50,934 bases of DNA from JAYSFC01 sp041913505. GTDB lineage: Bacteria; Pseudomonadota; Gammaproteobacteria; Burkholderiales; Burkholderiaceae_C. Made by a program: the position numbers and the translations under genes. Shown here piece by piece: positions 1 through 7,265 of the stretch. The notes beneath the pieces were generated by a model that was not told the DNA's origin, made no database searches, and saw nothing but the letters and a program-made list of their open reading frames with translations. Each line of letters opens with the position of its first letter. The first letter of the stretch is position 1. The stretch spans positions 1-50,934 of the forward strand of contig JAYSFC010000007.1 in the NCBI GenBank assembly GCA_041913505.1, written 5' to 3'.

Positions 1-126
1 GGACGCGCCATGCTGGGCGCTGGCGTATCCGGTCATGCTGTAAACTGGCATTGGACTTTTCGATGGTTGCTTGCGATCCGGCGATTATCCGGGTTCCGGT
101 CCGCTCCCGAGGTTTCTGCGCAAAAT

Positions 127-1146
127 ATGTCGTCCAAGATCAAGCCAGCCCCCCTGCCCCCCGATACCGTGATTGGCGGTTACCGTGTGGTGCGCCGGCT
201 GGCATCGGGCGGTTTCGGCGTGGTGTACCTGGCCACCGACGCGGAAGGCCAGCAGGTCGCGATCAAGGAGTACCTGCCCGCGTCGCTGGCCGCGCGCGCG
301 CCGGGCGAGCTGGCCCCCAAGGTCCAGCCCGAAAAGCTCTCGCTGTACCGCCTGGGCCTCAAGAGCTTTTTTGAAGAAGGCCGTTCGCTCGCGCAGATCT
401 CGCACGCCTCGGTGGTGAGCGTGCTCAACTTCTTTCGCGAGAACGAAACCGTCTACATGGTGATGAACTACCTGGAGGGTGCAACCCTGCAGGACTTCAT
501 CATCACCGCGCGCGACCTCAAGGCGCAGAAGGTGTTCCGCGAGTCCACGATCCGCTCGCTGTTCGACGAGGTGCTGCGCGGCCTGCGCATCGTGCACCAG
601 CACAAGATGCTGCACCTGGACATCAAGCCCGCCAACATCTTCATCACCGATGACAACCGCGCGGTGATGATCGACTTCGGCGCCGCGCGCGAGGTGCTGT
701 CCAAAGAGGGCAACTTCATCCGCCCCATGTACACGCCCGGCTTTGCTGCGCCCGAGATGTACCGGCGCGATACGCAGATGGGCCCCTGGACCGACATCTA
801 CGCCATCGGCGCCTGCATCTATGCCTGCATGCAGGGCTTTCCGCCCAACGAGGCGCCGCAGCGCGTCGAGAAGGACCGGCTTACGCTCGCGCTCACCAAG
901 CTGCGGGGCGTGTATTCCGACAACCTCATCGAGGTCGTCGAATGGTGCATGGCGCTCGACCCGCTCTCGCGCCCGCAGTCGGTGTTCGCACTGCAAAAGG
1001 AGCTCAGCCGCGAAGGCGAGCGCCGCTATACCAAACTCACCGTGGCCGAGAAGATGCGCCTGCAGCTTGACACCCTGGTGTCCGACACCCGCAAGAACGT
1101 GCAGAAGGTGGGCGAGGCCACCGGCGTCGGGGCGAGGCCCAAATGA
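127..1146 (+). CDS. Hanks-type serine/threonine protein kinase
   Basis: A 339-residue cytoplasmic protein kinase that would phosphorylate Ser/Thr on protein targets. The glycine loop (SGGFGVVY) is at residues 27-34, the ATP-binding lysine is K47 in VAIKEY, the catalytic loop HLDIKPANI has D165 and K167, and the DFG aspartate is D183, followed by an APEM-type segment. The catalytic loop has Leu where most kinases have Arg (HLD, a non-RD kinase), so activation-loop phosphorylation may not be needed. No transmembrane or PASTA segment follows the kinase domain, unlike PknB-type sensors. I chose ATG 127 because the 39 codons upstream look nothing like a kinase N-terminus. The stop overlaps the ATG of the phosphatase gene (ATGA), which indicates translational coupling and a kinase/phosphatase pair. 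Substrates are unknown. Confidence 0.9.
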   Translation: MSSKIKPAPLPPDTVIGGYRVVRRLASGGFGVVYLATDAEGQQVAIKEYLPASLAARAPGELAPKVQPEKLSLYRLGLKSFFEEGRSLAQISHASVVSVLNFFRENETVYMVMNYLEGATLQDFIITARDLKAQKVFRESTIRSLFDEVLRGLRIVHQHKMLHLDIKPANIFITDDNRAVMIDFGAAREVLSKEGNFIRPMYTPGFAAPEMYRRDTQMGPWTDIYAIGACIYACMQGFPPNEAPQRVEKDRLTLALTKLRGVYSDNLIEVVEWCMALDPLSRPQSVFALQKELSREGERRYTKLTVAEKMRLQLDTLVSDTRKNVQKVGEATGVGARPK

Positions 1147-2051
1147 AATTCTCGGTATTCCAGGTAAGCCGCCGCGGCGGCCGCGACAAAAACGAAGACC
1201 GCATGGGCTACTGCTACACGCGCGAATCGGTGCTGTGCGGCCTGGCCGATGGCATGGGGGGACACCCTGAGGGCGAGGTCGCGGCCCAGATCGCGCTGCA
1301 GGCCATCTCTGCGATGTTCCAGCGCCTGGCCAAGCCCAAGCTGCCCGATGTGCGCGAGTTTCTCGCCGAGGCGCTGCTCGCGGCGCACCACCAGATCCTG
1401 CGCTACGCAAGCGACAAGGGCATGCTCGATACGCCGCGCACCACGCTGGTCGTGGCCGTGGTGCAGGACGGGCGCGCCACCTGGATCCACTGCGGCGATT
1501 CGCGCCTGTACATGGTGCGCGGCAGCGAACTGCTGTCGCGCACGCGCGACCACTCGTACCTGGAGCTGCGCAACATGCCCATACAGGGCCTGGAGCGCGT
1601 GAACGTGAACCGCAACGTGCTCTTCACCTGCCTGGGGTCGCCGTCCAAGCCGATCTACGACATCACGGGCCCCGTGAACCTGGAGCAGGGCGACCGCATC
1701 CTGCTGTGCTCCGACGGGCTCTGGAGCAGCGTGGACGACGAGGCCATCACGCGCCAGCTCAGCCGCCAGACCGTGTCGCACGCCGTGCCCGACCTCGTCG
1801 AGGATGCGCTGCGCAAGGCCGGAGAGCACAGCGACAACGTCACCGTGGTGGCGCTCGAATGGGAAACGCCCGATACCTTCGAGTCCACCCAGGGCATCTC
1901 CACCGAAGGCATCGACGACGAGGCGTTCGAGACCACCATCCAGGCCGGGCCGCTCGACGCCCTCGCGGACGACCTGGACGACGAAGCCATTGAACGTTCG
2001 ATCGCCGAGATCAACGAAGCCATCCGCCGCTCGGCGGCGCGCAAGACCTGA
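1143..2051 (+). CDS. PP2C-family serine/threonine protein phosphatase
   Basis: A 302-residue metal-dependent phosphatase, presumably reversing the upstream kinase. PP2C motifs are intact: RDKNED at residues 14-19, ADGMGG at 35-40 (metal ligand D36), the HCGDSRLY segment, CSDGLW with D191, and DNVTVV with D231. After the catalytic domain (about 1-240) comes an acidic tail of about 60 residues. It contains two related segments, DDEAFETTI (258-266) and DDEAIERSI (279-287). Such a tail is not part of the core PP2C fold; the Thr/Ser inside acidic context could be targets of the neighbouring kinase (inference). It starts 4 bp inside the kinase gene. No secretion signal or membrane segment is visible. 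Confidence 0.9.
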   Translation: MKFSVFQVSRRGGRDKNEDRMGYCYTRESVLCGLADGMGGHPEGEVAAQIALQAISAMFQRLAKPKLPDVREFLAEALLAAHHQILRYASDKGMLDTPRTTLVVAVVQDGRATWIHCGDSRLYMVRGSELLSRTRDHSYLELRNMPIQGLERVNVNRNVLFTCLGSPSKPIYDITGPVNLEQGDRILLCSDGLWSSVDDEAITRQLSRQTVSHAVPDLVEDALRKAGEHSDNVTVVALEWETPDTFESTQGISTEGIDDEAFETTIQAGPLDALADDLDDEAIERSIAEINEAIRRSAARKT

Positions 2052-2115
2052 ACGGGCGTGCGGCCCGCCAGCCACCGCGCCTCGACAGCGCGCGATCAAC
2101 CCTGACTGCATGACC

Positions 2116-2844
2116 ATGACCTCTTTCGTTCGCACCGGCGGCCGCGCCGCAGACCAGCTGCGCCCCGTGCGCATCACCCGCCACTACACCATGCACGCCG
2201 AAGGCTCGGTGCTCGTCGAGTTCGGCAATACCAAGGTGCTGTGCACCGCCTCGGTCGAGGAGAAAGTGCCGCCGCACAAGCGCGGCAGCGGCGAGGGCTG
2301 GGTGACGGCCGAGTACGGCATGCTGCCGCGCTCCACCCACACGCGCAGCGACCGCGAGGCCGCGCGCGGCAAGCAAAGCGGCCGCACGCAGGAGATCCAG
2401 CGCCTCATCGGCCGCAGCCTGCGCGCCGTGTTCGACCTCAAGGCACTGGGCGAGCGCAGCATCCAGCTCGACTGCGACGTGATCCAGGCCGACGGTGGCA
2501 CGCGCACGGCCGCCATCACGGGCGCCTTCGTGGCCGCGCAGGACGCGGTGAACGGGTTGCTCGCGGCGGGCAAGATTGCGGCCTCGCCCATCACGGCGCC
2601 GGTGGCCGCCATATCGGTCGGCATCGTGCAGGGCCAGCCGCTGCTCGATCTGGAATACGTGGAAGACGTGGACTGCGACACCGACATGAACGTGGTGATG
2701 ACCGGCGTGGGCCATTACGTGGAAGTGCAGGGCACGGCAGAAGGCGTGGCGTTCACGCGCGCCGAGATGGACCAGCTGCTCGCGCTGGCCGAGAAAGGCA
2801 TTGCCGAGCTGGTGGTGCTGCAGCAGCAAGCGCTCTCAAAATAA
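2116..2844 (+). CDS. rph: ribonuclease PH
   Basis: A phosphate-dependent 3'-5' exoribonuclease that trims tRNA 3' ends. The protein is about 242 residues, close to the usual 238. It contains the family signatures CTASVEEKVPPH, GWVTAEYGMLPR followed by the Arg-rich stretch THTRSDREAARGKQSGRTQEI, IGRSLRAV, and DCDVIQADGGTRTAAITGA. An alternative ATG lies two codons upstream at 2110; neither has a strong Shine-Dalgarno sequence. The last codons and the stop fall at the edge of an AT-rich repeat copy (2835-2860). The gene sits between the kinase/phosphatase pair and rdgB, the common Burkholderiales order. Confidence 0.95.
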   Translation: MTSFVRTGGRAADQLRPVRITRHYTMHAEGSVLVEFGNTKVLCTASVEEKVPPHKRGSGEGWVTAEYGMLPRSTHTRSDREAARGKQSGRTQEIQRLIGRSLRAVFDLKALGERSIQLDCDVIQADGGTRTAAITGAFVAAQDAVNGLLAAGKIAASPITAPVAAISVGIVQGQPLLDLEYVEDVDCDTDMNVVMTGVGHYVEVQGTAEGVAFTRAEMDQLLALAEKGIAELVVLQQQALSK

Positions 2845-2860
2845 TAGCTAAAAGCGTCCA
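2835..2860. repeat. AGCTAT-type repeat fragment at the rph stop codon
   Basis: CTCAAAATAATAGCTAAAAG (from 2835) carries the A-run plus ATAGCT head shared with the copies at 20911, 24741 and 32738. It provides the rph stop and most of the 44-base spacer to rdgB. Confidence 0.5.
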
Positions 2861-2888
2861 ATTGAAAAGGACCCTGGGCCACCTGACC

Positions 2889-3491
2889 ATGAAAATCGTT
2901 CTGGCATCGAACAACCGCGGCAAGCTTGTCGAATTGCAGGCCATGCTGGCGCCCCTGGGCGTGGAGCTCGTGCGCCAGGCCGACCTGGGCGTGGGCGAGG
3001 CCGCCGAGCCGCACTGCACCTTCGTCGAGAACGCCCTCGCCAAGGCGCGCTTCGCGGCCGAGCACACGGGCCTGCCCGCGCTGGCCGACGATGCGGGCCT
3101 GTGCGTGCATGCCTTCGGGGGCCTGCCGGGCGTGGATACGGCCTACTACGCCACGCAGTTCGGCTACGAGAAGGGTGACGACAACAACGTGCGCGCGCTG
3201 CTCGAACAGATGCAGGGCATTGCCGACCGCCGCGCGGCCATGGTGAGCACGCTGGTGGCCGTGCGCAGCCCGCGCGACCCTGAGCCGCTCATCGCCGTGG
3301 GCCGGGTCGAGGGCGAGATCGCGCCCGAGCGGCGCGGCACGGGCGGCTTCGGCTTCGACCCCGTGATGTTCATTCCGCAGTTCGGCAAGACCTTCGCCGA
3401 GCTGCCCACCGAAGTGAAGAACGCGAACAGCCACCGGGGCCGCGCGGCGCAGCAGATGCTGCAGCTGCTGCGCGAGCGCTGGCTGCGCTGA
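2889..3491 (+). CDS. rdgB: RdgB/HAM1 family non-canonical purine NTP pyrophosphatase
   Basis: This 200-residue enzyme hydrolyses ITP, dITP and XTP to monophosphates, keeping deaminated purines out of nucleic acids. Visible motifs are SNNRGKL near the N-terminus, TFVENALAKA, the active-site region LADDAGL (DDSGL in most homologues, so Ser is Ala here), GGFGFDPVM, and the C-terminal SHRGRA. Its length matches the family. It follows rph after a short gap holding the repeat copy, and hemW starts 10 bases after its stop, so co-transcription is likely. Confidence 0.95.
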   Translation: MKIVLASNNRGKLVELQAMLAPLGVELVRQADLGVGEAAEPHCTFVENALAKARFAAEHTGLPALADDAGLCVHAFGGLPGVDTAYYATQFGYEKGDDNNVRALLEQMQGIADRRAAMVSTLVAVRSPRDPEPLIAVGRVEGEIAPERRGTGGFGFDPVMFIPQFGKTFAELPTEVKNANSHRGRAAQQMLQLLRERWLR

Positions 3492-3501
3492 GGGGCTGCC
3501 C

Positions 3502-4704
3502 GTGCCGCACGACATCCAGCACTACATGCGCCCTGGCACGCTGCAACTCGGCAGCCTGCCGCCGCTGTCGCTTTACGTGCACCTGCCCTGGTGCCTGAAG
3601 AAGTGCCCCTACTGCGACTTCAATTCGCATGAGTTCCGCGCGGAAGGCGGCTCGGGCGAACTGCCCGAGCAGCGCTACCTCGACGCGCTCATGGCCGACC
3701 TTGAGGGCGCGCTGCCCCTGATCTGGGGCCGTGGGGTGCACAGCATCTTCATCGGCGGGGGGACGCCCAGCCTGTTCTCGCCGCAGGCCATCGACCGGTT
3801 GCTGGGAGACATCCGCGCGCGCGTGCGGCTCGAGGCCGGCTGCGAGATCACGCTCGAGGCCAACCCCGGCACGTTCGAAAAAGACCGCTTCCGCGCCTTC
3901 CGCGCCGCGGGCGTCACGCGCCTGTCGGTCGGTGTGCAGAGCTTCGACGACCGCTTTCTCAAGGCCCTGGGCCGCGTGCACGATCGCGAGCAGGCCCTGG
4001 CCGCCGTGCAAGAGGCGGCCCAGGCGTTCGAGACCTTCAACCTCGACATCATGTACGCGCTGCCCGGGCAGACGCTACAAGATCTGGAGCGTGATATCGA
4101 GACTGCGCTTGCACTGCAGCCGCCTCACATCTCAATCTACCACCTCACGATCGAGCCCAACACCTACTTTGCCAAGCACCCGCCCCAGGTCCCCGGGGAC
4201 GAGCAGGCCTACGCCATGCTCGACCGCATCACCGAGATGACGGCCGCCGCGGGCCTGGCGCGCTACGAGGTCTCGGCCTACGCGCGCAGCGGGCACCAGT
4301 GCGGGCATAACACCAACTACTGGCAGTTCGGCGACTACCTCGGCATTGGCGCGGGCGCGCACAGCAAACTCAGCTTCGCGCACCGCGTGGTGCGCCAGGT
4401 GCGTTTTCGCGAGCCGCGCCTGTACATGGACAACGCGCTCGCGGGCCAGGCCGTGGCCCAGGATGAAGAGGTGCGCCGGGCCGACCTCACGTTCGAGTAC
4501 ATGCTCAACGCGCTGCGCCTGCGCGAAGGCTTCGCGCTGCAGGACTTCACGGAGCGCACGGGCCTGCCGCTCACGGCCATCGCGCGCGGGCTGGAGGAAG
4601 CCGAGCGCAAGGGCCTGATCGAGCGCGACATGGCGCGCGTGCGCCCTACAGCGCGCGGCTTTGATTTCCTGAGCGACCTGCAGGCGCTGTTTCTGCCCGA
4701 TTGA
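3502..4704 (+). CDS. hemW: radical SAM heme chaperone HemW
   Basis: A 400-residue HemW, formerly annotated as oxygen-independent coproporphyrinogen oxidase. It is a radical-SAM protein thought to deliver heme to respiratory proteins. The cluster-binding CxxxCxxC motif is C31-C35-C38 in HLPWCLKKCPYCDFN, followed by FIGGGTPSLF and GVQSFDDRFLKALGRVH, both typical of HemW/HemN. The single residue after the third Cys is Asp (CDF), as in HemW. I chose GTG 3502, which follows a GAGGGG Shine-Dalgarno-like run; ATG 3526 is the alternative. It is the last gene of the plus-strand block and converges on the lipoprotein gene with only 16 bases between. Confidence 0.93.
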   Translation: MPHDIQHYMRPGTLQLGSLPPLSLYVHLPWCLKKCPYCDFNSHEFRAEGGSGELPEQRYLDALMADLEGALPLIWGRGVHSIFIGGGTPSLFSPQAIDRLLGDIRARVRLEAGCEITLEANPGTFEKDRFRAFRAAGVTRLSVGVQSFDDRFLKALGRVHDREQALAAVQEAAQAFETFNLDIMYALPGQTLQDLERDIETALALQPPHISIYHLTIEPNTYFAKHPPQVPGDEQAYAMLDRITEMTAAAGLARYEVSAYARSGHQCGHNTNYWQFGDYLGIGAGAHSKLSFAHRVVRQVRFREPRLYMDNALAGQAVAQDEEVRRADLTFEYMLNALRLREGFALQDFTERTGLPLTAIARGLEEAERKGLIERDMARVRPTARGFDFLSDLQALFLPD

Positions 4705-4720
4705 CGCCGCGCGCAGTGGG

Positions 4721-5035
4721 TCAGCCGCAGCGCGCCGCGATGATGCGGCCCGAGGCATCCACCTCGAGGTTCAGGCGCTGCGCGTCGTACTCCTTGGTGA
4801 CCATCTGGCCCGGCCGCAGGATGCGCGCCATCAGGGCGCCGGAGCGGTTGCGGGCCTGCTCTACCACCGACGCCGAGGCGTTCTGGCCCACGGCCGACTG
4901 CGCGGGCGCCGCGTCGCAGGTGCCGCCCTTGGGCGTCCAGGGAGCGGGGGTGGCCGCCCCCTGGGGGCCGTAGCCGCTGCAACCAACCAGCAGGACCAGA
5001 GGGGTGAGAAGGCAAGCGGCGTGGCGTAGGCGCAT
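4721..5035 (-). CDS. small lipoprotein of the peptidase inhibitor I78 family
   Basis: The 104-residue product begins MRLRHAACLLTPLVLLVGC, a lipoprotein signal with lipobox LVGC. The mature part has the I78 pattern: an early Cys, the segment VGQNAS, then SGALMARILRPGQMVTKEYDAQRLNLEVD and a terminal CG. I78 proteins resemble an elastase inhibitor; in bacteria their target is usually unknown. Two Cys after the lipobox (one early, one near the C-terminus) could form a disulfide. The start is supported by AAGGA eight bases upstream. Probable location is the outer-membrane periplasmic face. Confidence is good for the family and low for any specific protease target. Confidence 0.8.
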   Translation of the reverse strand: MRLRHAACLLTPLVLLVGCSGYGPQGAATPAPWTPKGGTCDAAPAQSAVGQNASASVVEQARNRSGALMARILRPGQMVTKEYDAQRLNLEVDASGRIIAARCG

Positions 5036-5120
5036 GGGGAGTTCCTTGTTCGGGCGGCGCGAAGTGCGCTGCAGATACCTTAGCCCATGTGGCCCCCGTG
5101 CTTGTGTCCAGCCGTGACTT

Positions 5121-6230
5121 TCACCGCTGTCGAAACACGACGGCCTCCAGCCCCAGGCCCCGGATGCGCTCGGCCGCGGCGTCGGCCTCCTGCGCCTGGG
5201 CAAAAGGGCCGGCGCGCACGCGGATGCGTTCGCCCGCGTTGGTATCCACGGACTGCACCACCAGCGGCAGGTCTGCGCCGCGCAGCCGCTGCTGCACCCT
5301 CTGCGCGTTCGCGGCCTCGGCGAACACGCCCACGTTGATGTAGTAGAGCTGGCTTTCCAGCGTCTGGGGAGTCGAGGCCGTGGCGCGGCGCATGGGGGCT
5401 GCCCGTGACACGGTCGATGGCGCGGGTCGTGGGGCAGGCTGCGGTACTGGCTGCGTTACGGGCGGGGGCGTTGTGGGCTCGGCCGGCGGCTGCGAGGCAG
5501 CTGGCGGTAGGGGCGTGGCTGGCAGGGCGGTTGCTGGCGGCGCTGCCGCAGGTGCTGGCGCTGGAGCTGGAGCTGGAGCTGGCGCTGGAGCTGGAGCTGG
5601 AGCTGGTGCGGTGGTGCGATGGCGCGCGGGCGGGGGCTGCACGGTGCCGGTTTGCCAGCGCGCGGCCGCCAGCAGTGTCAGGGCCAATGCCGTGCCGATC
5701 GCGATCAGGGCCTGCAGCCGGCGCCGCGTGGGCGCCTGGCGTACCAGCTGCGCACGTGCCTGTGCCAGCGTGGGGGCGGCTTCGAGCGCGTGCAGGGTGC
5801 GCTTGCGCACGTCGGCGTAGACCAGCGCATCGCCCCAGAGGCCCGGTATGCCGCAGCTCAGCAGCAGCAGTGCCAGGCCCAGTCCGGCCTCGACGGACCA
5901 GGGCGGCTGCAGCCAGGCGCGCAGCCCGGCGAACCACAGCAGGACCAGCCCTTCGACCACGCCCAGATAGACGAGCGCTGCGCCCCACAGCCGGCGGTAT
6001 GCCATCCAGCCGAGCGTGAGCAGGGCCGCGGCCCAGTTCCACCCCGTGCGTGTGCGACCCAGGGCTTCGAACACCTCGAACCGCGCGGGGTAGTGCGCGC
6101 TGCCCGTCGCGCCGATGGCCACGCGGTGCAGCGTGCCGATCAGGTCGGTGCTGTCGTCGGGGCGGCCCGGGGCCGCCGTCGCGGCGTCCGCCGCAAAGGC
6201 CGGGGGCGCATGCATGGCCCATTGTGGCAT
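5121..6230 (-). CDS. membrane protein with DUF2628-like region and C-terminal SPOR domain
   Basis: A 369-residue protein. Residues about 40-150 hold the pattern FEVFEALGRTRTGWNWAA with several hydrophobic segments, resembling DUF2628. Another hydrophobic helix (ALIAIGTALALTLLAAARW) precedes a long Ala/Pro linker that includes (AP)n encoded by a GCTGGA hexamer array. The last about 75 residues (LYYINVGVFAEAANAQRV...RIRVRAGPFAQAQEA) match the SPOR fold, which binds denuded peptidoglycan glycans. The likely arrangement is membrane-anchored with a periplasmic SPOR domain. ATG 6230 is chosen; ATG 6215 is possible. The gene may be co-transcribed with the methyltransferase gene 38 bases upstream. 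Its cellular role is unknown. Confidence 0.78.
   Translation of the reverse strand: MPQWAMHAPPAFAADAATAAPGRPDDSTDLIGTLHRVAIGATGSAHYPARFEVFEALGRTRTGWNWAAALLTLGWMAYRRLWGAALVYLGVVEGLVLLWFAGLRAWLQPPWSVEAGLGLALLLLSCGIPGLWGDALVYADVRKRTLHALEAAPTLAQARAQLVRQAPTRRRLQALIAIGTALALTLLAAARWQTGTVQPPPARHRTTAPAPAPAPAPAPAPAPAPAPAAAPPATALPATPLPPAASQPPAEPTTPPPVTQPVPQPAPRPAPSTVSRAAPMRRATASTPQTLESQLYYINVGVFAEAANAQRVQQRLRGADLPLVVQSVDTNAGERIRVRAGPFAQAQEADAAAERIRGLGLEAVVFRQR
5554..5607. repeat. hexanucleotide microsatellite, nine GCTGG(A/C/T) units
   Basis: Nine tandem hexamers (plus-strand GCTGGN) show a four-unit super-period: GCTGGC followed by three GCTGGA, repeated twice, then GCTGGT. Read on the minus strand it encodes alternating Ala-Pro in the linker of the SPOR protein. 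Unit length is a multiple of three, so slippage would change linker length without frameshift. Confidence 0.95.
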
Positions 6231-6268
6231 GGGGGTTCCGGCTGGGCGCCAGGGGCCGTGCGGCGGCG

Positions 6269-7108
6269 CTACACGCCGAGTTCCACCAGCCCGTAGAGCG
6301 GCGCGCCGATCCACGGATGCCACAGCGCTTCGCATGCCATGCCCATCCAGCCATAGCACTCGGCCACGCTATGGACGCCCAGCACCTGCAGCCGGGGGTG
6401 GCAGGCGGTCAGTTCATTCACGTGGGAGATGCCCCACAGGAACTCGGCGCCCGTGCGGCCCACGCTGGGGTGCAGCCGTGCATGGCCCACGGCCCAGCGC
6501 GTGAGCGTGTCGATGAGCAGGCGCGAGCCTGGCGGCGCATGCGTGGCGAACTGGACCAGTACCGACCGCACCTGTGCGGGCTCGAGGTACATGAGCACGC
6601 CCTCGCACACCACGAACAGCGGCTGCTCCAGTGCCTGGCGGGGCAGGTGCAGCGCGTGCCACCATGGCGCATGCCGGACGTCGAGTTCGGCATGGCGCAG
6701 CCGCGGGGGGTGTGGCGGCAGCAGCGTGCGGCGCAGGGCCATGACCTCGGGCAGATCCGCGTCGACCCAGGTGTTGCTGCCGTTGTCGAGCCACTGGAAG
6801 TAGTGCGAGAGGCCGCAGCCCAGGTTGATGCCCCATGCGCGCGGGTATGCCGCGAAGAAGGCGCGCCCCGCAGCGCGGATGCGCTGCGTGCGCCACAGGA
6901 TGTTGAGCACCGTCGGCCGGTCGGCCGCGAAGGCCGTGGCATCCACGTCCAGGCTGCGCAAAAGGCGCGCAGCCTCGGCATCGCCGCAGGCCAGGTGCGG
7001 AAAGCAGGTATCGCCCTCGGCGCGGGCCGCGAGCGGGATCACCAGCGTGCTCGGCACCGTGCGCAGGGGCGCGGTGCCGGCCGCCGAGGTGGTTTGCCTG
7101 GTGTGCAT
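6269..7108 (-). CDS. class I SAM-dependent methyltransferase, LCM/PPM1-like (COG3315 type)
   Basis: The 279-residue product has the SAM-binding motif GINLGCGLSHYFQWLDNG followed by an acidic loop WVDADLPEV, and the segment VVCEGVLMYLEP. These are typical of the leucine carboxyl methyltransferase-like family, which includes O-methyltransferases tied to polyketide-like metabolism. The actual substrate cannot be inferred. I start at ATG 7108, since the 33 codons upstream are unlike the family. The 157-base region between this gene and the stop of the sigma-54 activator gene shows nothing I can name. Confidence 0.82.
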   Translation of the reverse strand: MHTRQTTSAAGTAPLRTVPSTLVIPLAARAEGDTCFPHLACGDAEAARLLRSLDVDATAFAADRPTVLNILWRTQRIRAAGRAFFAAYPRAWGINLGCGLSHYFQWLDNGSNTWVDADLPEVMALRRTLLPPHPPRLRHAELDVRHAPWWHALHLPRQALEQPLFVVCEGVLMYLEPAQVRSVLVQFATHAPPGSRLLIDTLTRWAVGHARLHPSVGRTGAEFLWGISHVNELTACHPRLQVLGVHSVAECYGWMGMACEALWHPWIGAPLYGLVELGV

Positions 7109-7265
7109 GGTGGTAGGCCCGGGGCAATGGCGCAGGGGGCGCCCCGCATGGAGCGCCGACGGCATTGTGCAATCTAAGGCGCTGGGCAGGGGTGTGCAAC
7201 CGTACACCCCGGTGTCTTTTGTGCTGCATCAAGCGCCGGCCGTGGTGGAGCCGGCCGCCGGGCGA

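Noticed and set aside
10..126. A 39-codon upstream extension of the kinase gene.
   Set aside because: The peptide does not resemble kinase N-termini, and ATG 127 directly precedes the conserved region.
1..126. Promoter for the kinase operon (TAAACT near 41 as a -10).
   Set aside because: No convincing -35 box at the right distance; nothing else in the stretch is recognisable.
5554..5607. Possible CRISPR or clustered binding-site array.
   Set aside because: Units are 6 bp, tandem, with no spacers, and they encode an Ala-Pro linker.
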